Shown here in pieces: positions 54,629 through 63,387 of a stretch of DNA of 64,000 nt. Made by a program: the position numbers and the translations under genes. Origin of the DNA: JAMXLO01 sp963819855 (lineage in GTDB: Bacteria; Pseudomonadota; Alphaproteobacteria; Acetobacterales; Acetobacteraceae); the NCBI GenBank assembly GCA_963819855.1, contig CAWFYC010000025.1, positions 62,001 to 126,000 on the forward strand, written 5' to 3'. Numbering within the stretch: position 1 is the stretch's first letter; every line of letters begins with the position of its first letter. The notes under the pieces were generated by a model. It ran no database searches. It was not told the DNA's origin and saw only the letters and a list, made by a program, of their open reading frames with translations.

Positions 54629-55450
54629 TTATGTGGCCGTGCGCTTCCAGCCGAGCCAGTCGCACACACCTAGACCCATCACCTGCTCCAGATCGTTACC
54701 CTTCAGCCAGGGCAGTTCCTCGGTGAACATCGTCACGCATTGCCGATAGCTGCATGGCATGCGCGTGATGTCGGTGCCCCAGAAGAACCGCTTCGGTCCA
54801 TAGGCGTCGAAAATGCGGTGCAGCCCGTCATGGATGTCGCGGAACGGGTACGGTGCAGCGGAATAGCCCGGTGCGCCGGTCGCCTTGATGGCGACGTTCG
54901 GCAGTTTCGCCAGCGAGCACAGCGTGTCCAGATCTGCGAAAGCCGCCGCACCCTTCGCCGACCGCACCAGCCCGAGATGGTCGATGATCAGCTTCAAATC
55001 GGGATGTCGCTCCGCGATCTGCTTGAACAGCGGCAGGAAGCGCCATGCCATAGTCGCGATCGGCGTGCCGGCACGCTCCGCCGCCGGCCATAGCCAGTCC
55101 ATCGTGCCGTCCTTATGCCAGTTCTCCTGCTCCGGTCGCGTCAGCGACCAGCGCAGGCCGAGCATGCCAGGACGCTGCTTCCAGGTTTCGATCCGCTTGC
55201 GCTGTTCCGGTTCATCGAGCGGGAACCAGCCAAGAATGCAGAACCTGTCTGGGTATTTCGTGGCCGCCTCTACCGCCATCTCGTTGGACCCCGGGTCCCA
55301 GCTTGGCGGATGCAGCACCGCGCCGTTCACGCCCGCGTCGTCGTCCATCTCCTTGATCAACTCCTCGGCCGTATAGATCGAGGTCTGTCGGTGATGCCCA
55401 CTCGGTGTGCCGCTGCCCCAGATATGCACCTGGGCGTCGATGATCTGCAT
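54629..55450 (-). CDS. Amidohydrolase family protein
   Basis: A 273-residue metal-dependent hydrolase of the amidohydrolase_2 family: MQIIDAQVHIWGSGTPSGHH (H-x-W/H start), GWFPLDEPEQRKRIETWKQR, LKLIIDHLGLVRSAKGAAAF and the terminal Asp in RFFWGTDITRMPCSYRQ. ATG 55450 has AAGGAGAC upstream; a start 27 bases earlier lacks it. It is first in the amidohydrolase–synthetase–MaoC operon, so it may release the acid that the synthetase activates. It is divergent from surE. Confidence 0.88.
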   Translation of the reverse strand: MQIIDAQVHIWGSGTPSGHHRQTSIYTAEELIKEMDDDAGVNGAVLHPPSWDPGSNEMAVEAATKYPDRFCILGWFPLDEPEQRKRIETWKQRPGMLGLRWSLTRPEQENWHKDGTMDWLWPAAERAGTPIATMAWRFLPLFKQIAERHPDLKLIIDHLGLVRSAKGAAAFADLDTLCSLAKLPNVAIKATGAPGYSAAPYPFRDIHDGLHRIFDAYGPKRFFWGTDITRMPCSYRQCVTMFTEELPWLKGNDLEQVMGLGVCDWLGWKRTAT

Positions 55451-55535
55451 GGTTCGTCTCCTTGCCGACGCCGCCATGCTGGACGCGGCGCCCCGGACGC
55501 GTCAAACAGGGCTGGCTGTGAAGCGGAGCGTGCGT

Positions 55536-56312
55536 GTGCTGGATCGAATCCTGTTGACCAATGACGATGGTATCGATGCGCCAGGCTTGGCGATCCTCGA
55601 AGCGATTGCCGCCGAACTGGCTCGCGAGGTGTGGGTTGTGGCCCCCGAGCACGACCAGAGTGGCGTGTCGCACGCGATCAGCCTGCATCATGCGCTGCGC
55701 GTCAGTCAGCAGGGCGAACGACGCTTCGGCGTCTCCGGCACGCCGGGCGATTGCGCGGTAATGGGCATCTGCCATCTGATGACCGACGGCGCGCCGCAAC
55801 TGCTGCTGTCCGGGGTGAACCGCGGCCTGAACCTGGGCATGGAGACGGTGTTCTCCGGCACCGTCGGCGGCGCAATGACCGGCATGATGCTGGGCGTGCC
55901 GTCGATCGCGCTGAGTCAGGCGTACCAAGACCGCGACAACGTATCGTGGGACGCGTCGCGCAGCCTGGGCGCCAGGGTGGTGCGCGATCTGCTTGCGATC
56001 GGCTGGAGCAAGGATGCCTGCCTGAACATCAATTTTCCCGCCTGTCCAGCAGCCGAGGCCGGCCCGCTGACCCTGGCGCGGCAGGGAGTGGGAATGATCG
56101 CGGGAATGCATGTGGATACGCGGGTCGATCCCCGCGGGATGGCGTATCACTGGCTCAACTTCCGACGCGGCGATCGCCAGCAGGGTCCCGAGAGTGACTA
56201 CAGCGCGCTGCGCGCCGGCAACGTCGTGGTCACGCCGCTCCGGTACGACCGAACCGATGAGGATGCTTTCCAGGCGTTGGCGGACAAACTGCCGCGGTTC
56301 ACCGCTGCATAG
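55536..56312 (+). CDS. surE: 5'/3'-nucleotidase SurE
   Basis: A 258-residue SurE phosphatase. The metal site LDRILLTNDDGIDAPGLAIL lies at the start and SGVNRGLNLGMETVFSGTVG, WVVAPEHDQSGVSHAISLH and NINFPACPAAEAG complete the family pattern. It hydrolyses nucleoside 5'/3'-monophosphates and is linked to stationary-phase survival. GTG 55536 has GGAG seven bases upstream and gives the family start; an earlier GTG at 55518 lies before that ribosome site. Ends with DEDAFQALADKLPRFTAA. Confidence 0.95.
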   Translation: MLDRILLTNDDGIDAPGLAILEAIAAELAREVWVVAPEHDQSGVSHAISLHHALRVSQQGERRFGVSGTPGDCAVMGICHLMTDGAPQLLLSGVNRGLNLGMETVFSGTVGGAMTGMMLGVPSIALSQAYQDRDNVSWDASRSLGARVVRDLLAIGWSKDACLNINFPACPAAEAGPLTLARQGVGMIAGMHVDTRVDPRGMAYHWLNFRRGDRQQGPESDYSALRAGNVVVTPLRYDRTDEDAFQALADKLPRFTAA

Positions 56313-56455
56313 CGTTCCGCGTATGAGGGCCGAGCGGTCCGCCGGCGCCGGATAATGCCAGGAGCCGGTATGAAAAACCGTCCGATAGTGAACAGAGTCA
56401 CTGCGGCCGGAGCCGCTGGGCGATAGCCTCTCCGCATAAACGAGGAGGTGACCCC

Positions 56456-56692
56456 ATGAAAACCGTCATGGCCGGTTTGGTGCTGCTCGTCGGCATGGCT
56501 GGCGCCGGATATTGCCAGAGCCGGGTGCCGGGTCAGCCCGACCGGCCGGTGCATCCGGGAACGGCGCTCTTGGATTCGATGGGGATTGGCGCCGGCGCGT
56601 CCGATGGAACGCCGACACACAATGCCCTGACAGACCGGGATGCCACGGTGACGCTGGCGGACCCAGCCAATCCGTCGCTGAAGCGCCAATGA
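56456..56692 (+). CDS. Small secreted protein
   Basis: A 78-residue protein with a clear signal peptide (MKTVMAGLVLLVGMAGAGYC, then QSRVPG) and a proline-, glycine- and aspartate-rich remainder ending ADPANPSLKRQ. GAGGAGGTGA lies just upstream. The Cys at the signal end in GAGYCQ does not make a good lipobox. No family recognised. Its stop overlaps the next start (ATGA at 56689-56692). The 143 bases before it show nothing notable. Confidence 0.65.
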   Translation: MKTVMAGLVLLVGMAGAGYCQSRVPGQPDRPVHPGTALLDSMGIGAGASDGTPTHNALTDRDATVTLADPANPSLKRQ

Positions 56693-56991
56693 GTACGCGA
56701 AGAACGATGGTTATCGGCAATGTGCCACGGAGCGAACCTATGCTGAAGTTGGTGCTCAGCCCGCACGTGATGGTACCGCTGCTTGTTGTCGTCGCGATCA
56801 CCGGCGCGGTTCTGCCCTGGATCGTCGGCTATTCCTCCTACGGCCAAAAGGCCATGGAACAGCAAATCGATCGGGACGACAGCTCGCTGTGCACAAAACT
56901 AGGTTTGGCGTCCGAAACACAGCGCGGCATCGAATGCAAGACGGCTCTTGCGGACCTGCGACGCCAACACGAGCTTCTGTGGCTGCAGTAG
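56689..56991 (+). CDS. Small single-helix membrane protein
   Basis: A 100-residue protein: a short N-terminal part, one hydrophobic segment (VMVPLLVVVAITGAVLPWIV), then a soluble C-terminal part with two cysteines (DDSSLCTKLGLASETQRGIE, CKTALADLRRQHELLWLQ) that could pair outside the cytoplasm. ATG 56689 overlaps the upstream stop; ATG 56740 (MLKLVLSPHV) would remove the first 17 residues. Paired with the small secreted protein. No family recognised. Confidence 0.6.
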   Translation: MSTRRTMVIGNVPRSEPMLKLVLSPHVMVPLLVVVAITGAVLPWIVGYSSYGQKAMEQQIDRDDSSLCTKLGLASETQRGIECKTALADLRRQHELLWLQ

Positions 56992-56996
56992 GACTT

Positions 56997-57761
56997 CTAT
57001 AGACCGCCGGTCACGTCGATCGTCAGTCCGGTCACGAAGTCTGCGTCGGACGAGGCGAGGAAGCAGATCACCTTCGCCTGATCCGCTGCTTCGGCGATCC
57101 TCCGCAGCGGGGTGCGTTCGATCTCGGCTGCCTGGTCCTCCGGCGACTGTTGATTCCAGCGTGGGCGGATGCGCTCGGTCAGCGTCCTGCTCGGCGCGAT
57201 CGCGTTGACGTTGATGCCGAATGGCCCGAGTTCGAACGCCAGCTTACGGGTGAATGCAATGATGCCGCCCTTCGCGGCGGAATACGCACTGCTGGAGGAC
57301 ACGCTCAGCCCGCGCCCGGCGATCGACGCAAGGTTGACGATCTTGCCGTGCTTGCGCCGCTTCATCACCGGCGTCACCGCGTGGCAGAACAGGAACGTGC
57401 CGTTCAGGTTGAACTGGATCAGCTTCTGCCATTCGTCGAAGGTCAGCTCATCCACTGTGGCGCCTGGTTTGTCGATGATCGTGCTGCCGCCGACCGCATT
57501 CACCAGGATATCGACATTGCCATACTGCTTCGCCGCCCAGGCAACGACCTCGTCCACCTCGGCCTGATACAGCGCATTCGCCGGCCGGCCGATCGCGCGC
57601 CCGCCCGCCATGTTCATCGCCTCCATCGCCATGGCGAGGCGGCGTTCGTCGTTGTCTACACCGATGATCACCGCACCTTCGTTCGCCATGATATCGGCAG
57701 TGGCGCGGCCGATGCCACTGCCGACGGCGGTGATCAGCGCAACCTTGTCCTTGAAGCGCAT
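56997..57761 (-). CDS. SDR family oxidoreductase with an altered cofactor loop
   Basis: A 254-residue short-chain dehydrogenase: FKDKVALITAVGSGIGRATA, VDILVNAVGGSTIIDK, NLASIAGRGLSVSSS, catalytic YxxxK in SAYSAAKGGIIAFTRKLAFE and end DFVTGLTIDVTGGL. The TGxxxGIG motif has Ala in place of its first Gly (TAVGSGIG), which is uncommon but tolerated in some members. It follows a flavin monooxygenase on the same strand with 12 bases between. Confidence 0.92.
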   Translation of the reverse strand: MRFKDKVALITAVGSGIGRATADIMANEGAVIIGVDNDERRLAMAMEAMNMAGGRAIGRPANALYQAEVDEVVAWAAKQYGNVDILVNAVGGSTIIDKPGATVDELTFDEWQKLIQFNLNGTFLFCHAVTPVMKRRKHGKIVNLASIAGRGLSVSSSSAYSAAKGGIIAFTRKLAFELGPFGINVNAIAPSRTLTERIRPRWNQQSPEDQAAEIERTPLRRIAEAADQAKVICFLASSDADFVTGLTIDVTGGL

Positions 57762-57773
57762 GTCTGTCTTCCC

Positions 57774-58811
57774 TCAGTTGAGCCGGGCGGCTTGCGCCAG
57801 TACCTCGATCGCTTCCGGCTGACGCGAACGCACGGTGAGACTGGTCGCGCCGGAATCCTCCCACGCACGGAAACGCTGCCTGACCCGCTCCGGCGGTCCG
57901 ACCAGCGACTTCATGTCCACCCATTCATCCGGTACCGCCGCGATCGCCTCGTCCTTGCGATGCGCGAGGTACAGCTCCTGGATGCGTTCGGCGGCATCCT
58001 TGAAGCCGCGACGGATCATCATGTCCTTGTGGAAGTTCGTGTCGCGATGGCCCATGCCGCCGACATACAGCGCGACCTCGGGCTTCAGCTTCGCGAGCGC
58101 CGCCTTCACGTCGCTGTCGATCTCGACGTGCACCGAGGCCTGAATGGCGAAGTCGCGCAGACTTTTGCCGGTGCCGGCGCGCTTGAAACCCTCCTCGAGC
58201 CAGGGCAGATATTCCGGCAGCGATCCGGGCACGAAGCCGAGCGGCAGCCAGCCATCGGCTATTTCCGCCGTCAGTTTCACCGTCGATTCGTTGCCGGTGC
58301 CGAGATAGATCGGGATGTCGGGATTCATGTGCAGGATGGACTTGAGTGGCTTGCCGACCCCGGCCGCACCCTCGCCGGTGTACGGCAGCGAAATTTCGCG
58401 ACCGTCATGCGTCACCGGCGCCTCGCGGCGGAAGATCTTGCGCATGATCGCGACGTAGTCCTTGTAGCGATAATATGGCCGACCCCAGGGTTCGCCATAC
58501 CAGCCCTCGACGATCTGCGGCCCGGACACGCCAAGACCGGCAATGAAGCGCCCGCCGCCGGCCATCGCATCCACTGTCGCAGCGCACATCGCGGCATTGG
58601 CCGGTGTGCGCGCTGCAAGCTGCATGATGCCGGTGCCGAGCTTGATGCGCTTTGTGAGCGCCGCGAGATAGGCGAGCGGCGTCACGGCATCGGTGCCATA
58701 GGCTTCCGCCGTCCACACGCTGTCGTAGCCGAGTTCTTCCGCGCGTTGCACCAATGCGACCGGGATTTCGAGATGTGCGCGCGAATAGCCGATGGAAAGG
58801 CCGAGCTTCAT
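57774..58811 (-). CDS. LLM class flavin-dependent oxidoreductase
   Basis: A 345-residue luciferase-like enzyme, close to the F420/FMN-dependent group: MKLGLSIGYSRAHLEIPVAL, GYDSVWTAEAYGTDAVTPLA, KLGTGIMQLAARTPANAAMC and GRFIAGLGVSGPQIVEGWYG. The middle has GDGREISLPYTGEGA-like and KPLKSILHMNPDIPIYLGTG. It is likely co-transcribed with the SDR gene downstream. Electron donor and substrate are not evident. Confidence 0.9.
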   Translation of the reverse strand: MKLGLSIGYSRAHLEIPVALVQRAEELGYDSVWTAEAYGTDAVTPLAYLAALTKRIKLGTGIMQLAARTPANAAMCAATVDAMAGGGRFIAGLGVSGPQIVEGWYGEPWGRPYYRYKDYVAIMRKIFRREAPVTHDGREISLPYTGEGAAGVGKPLKSILHMNPDIPIYLGTGNESTVKLTAEIADGWLPLGFVPGSLPEYLPWLEEGFKRAGTGKSLRDFAIQASVHVEIDSDVKAALAKLKPEVALYVGGMGHRDTNFHKDMMIRRGFKDAAERIQELYLAHRKDEAIAAVPDEWVDMKSLVGPPERVRQRFRAWEDSGATSLTVRSRQPEAIEVLAQAARLN

Positions 58812-58842
58812 GTGTACCTACCTGACTGGAGTCCACCCAGAC

Positions 58843-58939
58843 TGTCATTCCCGCGCTGACTGTCATTCCCGCGCAAGCGGGAACCCAGGACAGCAGCACA
58901 GCGCTCGCCCGCCTGGGTTCCCGCTTGCGCGGGAATGAC
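58843..58939. repeat. Dispersed palindromic repeat, type A, perfect copy
   Basis: Bases 58862-58889 and 58912-58939 are exact 28-base reverse complements (starting GTCATTCCCGCGCAAGCGGG) around a 22-base loop. A truncated direct copy of the first 15 bases lies immediately before it at 58843-58857. It sits between the NtaA-type monooxygenase stop (58954) and the flavin monooxygenase start (58811) on the minus strand. Related copies: 27438-27515 and 36062-36137. Confidence 0.93.
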
Positions 58940-58953
58940 AAAATGGTGTCGCC

Positions 58954-60303
58954 TCATCGTGCGTTCCTCCATGTCGCATGCGGAACCGGCAGCCCGAGGT
59001 TCTCGCGTAGCGTCGCGCCGGCGTAGTCCTTGTGATAGAGTCCGCGCCGCTGCAATTCCGGCACCACGTATTTCACGAAATCCATGTAGGTGCCGGGCAC
59101 ATGCGTCGCCGCGAGCACGAAACCGTCGGCGACCGGTTCGCTGAACCATTGTTCCAGACCATCGGCCACCTCCTTCGGTCCGCCGACGAACGGCTGGTTC
59201 GGTCGCGCGCGGTGGCTGAACTTGATGAAATCGCGCGGCGTCGGATTGGTGATGCCGCTCGCGCGCAGCACGCGGTCGCGCATCGACTGCGTGCCCGAGA
59301 CGTTCGCCAGCTCCTCGTCCGTGAACGGTTCGTCGATGCCCTTCGACGCGAAGTCGAAGTTCATCGCCTCCGACAACAGAGACAACGCGTCCTCGTCCGT
59401 CGCCAGCGTCTCGACCAGCGCCATCTTGTCCTCGGCTTCCGCCTTGGTCTCGGCACATACAACGTAGGCAGACGGCGTTATGAAGAATTGATCCGGATCA
59501 CGCCCCTGGCTTGCCACGTCATCCTTCATGTCGCGATAAAGCTGCCTTCCGTGTTCCATGCTGGTGTGGGTGGAAACGAACACCACCTCGCCCCATCGCG
59601 CGGAGAACGATTTGCCGCGACCACTCTGACCCGCCTGGATCACCACGGGATGGCCTTGCGGTGAGCGCGGCACGGTGAACGGCCCGCGCGAACGGAACCA
59701 CGTACCCTGATGATCAAGCCGCCGCACCTTGTCGGGATGCGCGAACAGGCCGGTCTGCTTGTCGATGACGATGGCGTCGTCGTCCCAGGAATTCCAGTGA
59801 CCGAGTACCACCTGCATGAACTCGTCGGCCCGGTCATAGCGAGTATCGTGCTCCAGGTGCTCGTCGTGTCCCATGTTCAGCGCTTCACCGTCGTTCATCG
59901 ACGTGACGACATTCCACGCGGCGCGCCCGCCGGTCATCAGGTCCAACGTCGCGAACACCCGTGCAACGTGGAACGGCTCGAAATAGGTGGTGGAACAGGT
60001 GGCGCAGAGACCGAGACGTTCGGTCGCCATGCCCATCACCGTGAGCACCGTGATCGGATCCATCTTCACGCAGCGTATGCCGTGCTCCACCGTGTGGCGA
60101 TGGTCGTTGCCGTAGCGGTCCGGCATCGCCAGGCGGTCGTCGAAGAAGCCGAGGTGGAACTTGCCTTCCTCCAGCACGCGGCCGATGGTGCGGTAGTAGT
60201 CGGCGGACATCGAGTCATCGCGCGATTCCGGATGGCGCCAGGAGCTGACAAGGTTGGTACAGTTCTGCGCCTGCAGGAAACCGACCATGACCATCTGGCG
60301 CAT
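58954..60303 (-). CDS. NtaA/DmoA family FMN-dependent monooxygenase
   Basis: A 449-residue two-component flavin monooxygenase of the NtaA/SnaA/DszA group: MVGFLQAQNCTNLVSSWRHP, RVLEEGKFHLGFFDDRLAMP, CSTTYFEPFHVARVFATLDL, GGRAAWNVVTSMNDGEALN and VVIQAGQSGRGKSFSARWGE. It uses FMNH2 from a separate reductase (none adjacent) on xenobiotic substrates such as nitrilotriacetate or sulfur compounds. ATG 60303 has GGAG six bases upstream; an ATG 33 bases earlier lacks one. Confidence 0.92.
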   Translation of the reverse strand: MRQMVMVGFLQAQNCTNLVSSWRHPESRDDSMSADYYRTIGRVLEEGKFHLGFFDDRLAMPDRYGNDHRHTVEHGIRCVKMDPITVLTVMGMATERLGLCATCSTTYFEPFHVARVFATLDLMTGGRAAWNVVTSMNDGEALNMGHDEHLEHDTRYDRADEFMQVVLGHWNSWDDDAIVIDKQTGLFAHPDKVRRLDHQGTWFRSRGPFTVPRSPQGHPVVIQAGQSGRGKSFSARWGEVVFVSTHTSMEHGRQLYRDMKDDVASQGRDPDQFFITPSAYVVCAETKAEAEDKMALVETLATDEDALSLLSEAMNFDFASKGIDEPFTDEELANVSGTQSMRDRVLRASGITNPTPRDFIKFSHRARPNQPFVGGPKEVADGLEQWFSEPVADGFVLAATHVPGTYMDFVKYVVPELQRRGLYHKDYAGATLRENLGLPVPHATWRNAR

Positions 60304-60365
60304 GCGCGACGCTCCGTCCCTACTCACGGGTATCATCGCGCAAAATTGCAGTGGAGGGCAAACCG

Positions 60366-61289
60366 ATGCTTGGTCTCGTCACCACACTGAACGACAAGGC
60401 TCCGGTCGAACTGCGCGAGGTTCCCGAACCGCGACCGCAACGTAACGAAGCGCTGGTCGCTGTAAATGCGTTCTCGTTGAATCGTGGCGAGCTGCGTTCG
60501 GTCCGCAACAATGGCGAAGGCTGGGTGCCTGGGCAGGACGTTGCCGGCGTCGTACTGAAGCAAGCCGAGGATGGCAGTGGCCCCGCGGCCGGCGCGCGCG
60601 TCGTCGTGTTGACCGACGAATTCGGTTGGGCGCAGCGCGTCGCGGCGCCCGCGCATCGCATGGCAGTGTTGTCGGACAGCGTTGGATTCGCGCAGGCGGC
60701 GACTTTGCCCGTGGCGGGGCTGACCGCGTTGCGCACGCTGCGTCATGGTGCGCCGCTACTCGGGAAGCGCGTTTTGATCACCGGCGCTGCCGGCGGCGTG
60801 GGCACGATCGCGGTGCAACTTGCGGCGCGATCAGGTGCGCGCGTGACCGCAGTGGTCGGACGTGCGGAACGCGTGGTTGGAATGAAGGAACTCGGCGCGC
60901 TCGAGGTGATCGAAGGCATCGACAAGGCACAGGGCCGATTTGGGCTGATCCTGGAATCGGCAGGCGGTGCATCGCTGGCCCACGCCATCAAGCTGGTCGA
61001 GGCCAAGGGCACCGTGGTGGTGTACGGCAATTCCTCTGGCGAACCGACGACACTCGCCTTTGCCGACTTCCGCGGTGCGCCGAATTCGCGGGTGCTGAGC
61101 TTCAGTTATTTCTATTCGGAAGCCGAGGACCGGTTCACACCAGACCTCGCGCTGCTGGTATCGCTGATCGCCGACGGATCACTGAAGCCGCAGATCGGTG
61201 TGGAGCGGAGCTGGCGCGAATTCGCCGTCGTGGCCGAGCAGTTGCGCGATCGACGGGTATCCGGCAAGGCAGTGCTGTTGGTCGATTGA
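60366..61289 (+). CDS. Zinc-independent alcohol dehydrogenase / quinone reductase (MDR)
   Basis: A 307-residue medium-chain dehydrogenase: NEALVAVNAFSLNRGELRSV, GWVPGQDVAGVVLKQAEDGS, TLPVAGLTALRTLRHGAPLL and the NADPH loop ITGAAGGVGTIAVQLAARSG. Zinc cysteines are absent. ATG 60366 follows GTGGAGGG; a GTG at 60351 overlaps that ribosome site and is rejected. It is followed after 12 bases by an SDR gene, likely in one operon. Confidence 0.9.
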   Translation: MLGLVTTLNDKAPVELREVPEPRPQRNEALVAVNAFSLNRGELRSVRNNGEGWVPGQDVAGVVLKQAEDGSGPAAGARVVVLTDEFGWAQRVAAPAHRMAVLSDSVGFAQAATLPVAGLTALRTLRHGAPLLGKRVLITGAAGGVGTIAVQLAARSGARVTAVVGRAERVVGMKELGALEVIEGIDKAQGRFGLILESAGGASLAHAIKLVEAKGTVVVYGNSSGEPTTLAFADFRGAPNSRVLSFSYFYSEAEDRFTPDLALLVSLIADGSLKPQIGVERSWREFAVVAEQLRDRRVSGKAVLLVD

Positions 61290-61301
61290 GAGGAAACGCA
61301 G

Positions 61302-62105
61302 ATGGAATTCACAGGCAAGGTTGCTTTGATCACCGGCGGTGGCGGCGGTATCGGCCGCGCCAGCGCGATCGGATTCGCGGGACGTGGCGCCAAGGTTGTG
61401 GTGGTCGATTCTGACGCGACCTCGGGCGAGGCAAGCGCGGAGCTGGTGCGTCAGCGCGGCGGCGATGCGCGCTTCGTGCATGCCGATGTCACGAAATCAA
61501 CCGATGTGCAGGCCTACGTGAAGGCGACACTGGATGCCTACGGCTCGATCGACTGCTTCTTCAACAACGCCGGCATAGAAGGCAAGATGGCGCCGACGCA
61601 GGAATACGACGAAGCCATTTTCGACGCGGTCATCGGCGTCAATCTAAAGGGCGTGTTCCTTGGCCTGCGCCACGTGTTGCCGGTGATGCTCAAGCAGGGC
61701 CATGGCGCCATCGTCAACACGGCATCGACGGCGGCATTGTTCGGCGGTCCAGGCATGGCGCCCTATGTCGCCTCGAAGCACGGCGTGTTGGGACTGACCA
61801 AGGTGGCATCGGCCGATGTCGCGCGTCTTGGCATCCGGGTGAACGCGGTATGTCCCGGTCCGGTCGAGACCCGCATGATGCGCTCGATCGAGGCGCAACG
61901 AAGTCCGAATGATCCACAGTCGGCGCACGACATGACGGCCGCCGCCACGCCGACCGGACGCTACGGAAACCCCGAGGAAGTGGCGAACGTGGTAATGTAC
62001 CTGTGCTCCGACTTCGCCGGACACATCACCGGCACGCACATCGTCATCGATGGGGGTCGTTCTGGGACTGGCGGAGCGCCGCCAGCCGTCCCTCGGCTCG
62101 CTTGA
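61302..62105 (+). CDS. SDR family oxidoreductase
   Basis: A 267-residue classical SDR: FTGKVALITGGGGGIGRASA, FFNNAGIEGKMAPTQEYDE, VNTASTAALFGGPGMAP with catalytic YxxxK in APYVASKHGVLGLTKVASAD and end GHITGTHIVIDGGRS. It runs with the upstream MDR gene. The last 62 bases overlap the convergent TPR gene, an unusually long tail-to-tail overlap; the final 15 codons after DGGRS may be a run-on. Confidence 0.92.
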   Translation: MEFTGKVALITGGGGGIGRASAIGFAGRGAKVVVVDSDATSGEASAELVRQRGGDARFVHADVTKSTDVQAYVKATLDAYGSIDCFFNNAGIEGKMAPTQEYDEAIFDAVIGVNLKGVFLGLRHVLPVMLKQGHGAIVNTASTAALFGGPGMAPYVASKHGVLGLTKVASADVARLGIRVNAVCPGPVETRMMRSIEAQRSPNDPQSAHDMTAAATPTGRYGNPEEVANVVMYLCSDFAGHITGTHIVIDGGRSGTGGAPPAVPRLA

Positions 62106-62970
62106 GGTTATAGCGCGCGATCGCACGTTGCTGCAGTCGCGCCGGTCCGTCGAGCGCGGCGATCGCATCGCGATAAATCGCCATCGCCTCCTCGATCGAC
62201 GCTGCGTCGTTCAGCTCCGTCAGCGCATTGGCCAGATTCGTGCTGGCCATCGCCCACTCCAGCGGCGTGGCTTCGCGCGTATAGACAGTCAGCGCCGCGC
62301 GGCACGCAGCGACCGCCTCGGCGAGCGTGTCACGGTCGTGATCGCGTTCGCCCAGCACGCGCAGTGCCTGGCCGAGATTGCTCTGCGTCACCGCGACATC
62401 GATCGGTGATTCCTGGCGCGTGTATTCCTCCAGCGCGGCACGGTAGTGATCGACCGCCTCACGCAGCGACGCGGTGTCGCCGGTGCGCTCGCCCTGCAGC
62501 GACAGCACGGCGCCGCAGTTGCGCTGCATCCGTGCCCAATCGTTCGGCGCCGCCTCGCGTGTATAGACACGGGTCGCCAGACGGTAGCTGTTGAGTGCCG
62601 CATTCAGCCAGGCCGGATCGCTGTCGCGCTCGCCCAGCACGACCTGTGCCGCGCCGAGCAGTGCCACGGTGCGCGCCCAGTCCTCCGGCGTGCTGTCCGC
62701 CCGGTACACTTCAAGCGCGTGGTCGCACGCCGTCATTGCCGAATGCAGCATCACCGGGTCGTCGATCCGTGCGCCAAGCGCTCGCAGCGCGGCAGAAAGT
62801 CGGCTCTGCGTTTTGGCCCAATCCAGCGGCGCATCACCGCGCGGCACTAGCTTCAACGCGCGGTTGAACGCCGATACCGCATCGGCGATGCCGGAGATGT
62901 CCTCCTCGGCCTCGCCCTCGGACAGCAGAATCTCGGCCTTGGCGATTGCCTGCCGCCAGGCTTCGCTCAT
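62044..62970 (-). CDS. Tetratricopeptide-like repeat protein with 47-residue units
   Basis: A 308-residue all-helical soluble protein built of about six units with a 47-residue period: a helix pair such as AALNSYRLATRVYTREAAP, then NDWARMQRNCGAVLSLQGER. The Tyr/Thr-Arg-Glu and Asp-Trp-Ala positions recur from unit to unit. This long TPR variant serves protein-protein binding. It overlaps the CMD gene start by four bases (62967-62970) as the last gene of the amidohydrolase–Rieske–CMD set, so it may scaffold those enzymes. Confidence 0.85.
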   Translation of the reverse strand: MSEAWRQAIAKAEILLSEGEAEEDISGIADAVSAFNRALKLVPRGDAPLDWAKTQSRLSAALRALGARIDDPVMLHSAMTACDHALEVYRADSTPEDWARTVALLGAAQVVLGERDSDPAWLNAALNSYRLATRVYTREAAPNDWARMQRNCGAVLSLQGERTGDTASLREAVDHYRAALEEYTRQESPIDVAVTQSNLGQALRVLGERDHDRDTLAEAVAACRAALTVYTREATPLEWAMASTNLANALTELNDAASIEEAMAIYRDAIAALDGPARLQQRAIARYNLKRAEGRLAALRQSQNDPHR

Positions 62971-63359
62971 GTCTCGGCACGCATCTCCGCGAAGACTTCC
63001 TTCGCCGTGAGCAGCGCCTCACGGATCAGCGGAACGCCGACATAGCCACCCAGGTGCAGCAGGGACTCGACCAGTTCGTCCTCGGTCCAGCCCTGGTTGC
63101 GCGCCATGCGCAGGTGCAGTTTCAGCTCCGGATCGCGCCCGTTGGTCGCATCGGAAATGACGCAGATCAGCGCCCGGGTTTTCAGATCCAGGCCAGGCCG
63201 GGTCCAGAGTGCGCCAAAGATGGTTTCCTGGGTAACTTCCGCGAACTTCGCCATGATGGGGTCATTGTAGACGGTCTTGTCGATCCGCTCGACCGCCGCG
63301 TCGCCCAGCAGCTTGCGCCGCATCTCGCGGCCCTTCTCGCGCAGTGTGCTGTCGGCCAT
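62967..63359 (-). CDS. Carboxymuconolactone decarboxylase family protein
   Basis: A 130-residue AhpD-like helical protein: MRRKLLGDAAVERIDKTVYN, ETIFGALWTRPGLDLKTRAL, ICVISDATNGRDPELKLHLR and HLGGYVGVPLIREALLTAKE. It lacks the CxxC of peroxidase members; one Cys and the His in LKLHLRMA match the lactone-decarboxylase (PcaC) type. In the beta-ketoadipate route PcaC makes an enol-lactone, but the true substrate here is not known. Part of an operon with a Rieske protein and an amidohydrolase. Confidence 0.92.
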   Translation of the reverse strand: MADSTLREKGREMRRKLLGDAAVERIDKTVYNDPIMAKFAEVTQETIFGALWTRPGLDLKTRALICVISDATNGRDPELKLHLRMARNQGWTEDELVESLLHLGGYVGVPLIREALLTAKEVFAEMRAET

Positions 63360-63387
63360 GTACTGCTCCTGCTATGAGCGGTTGGAG

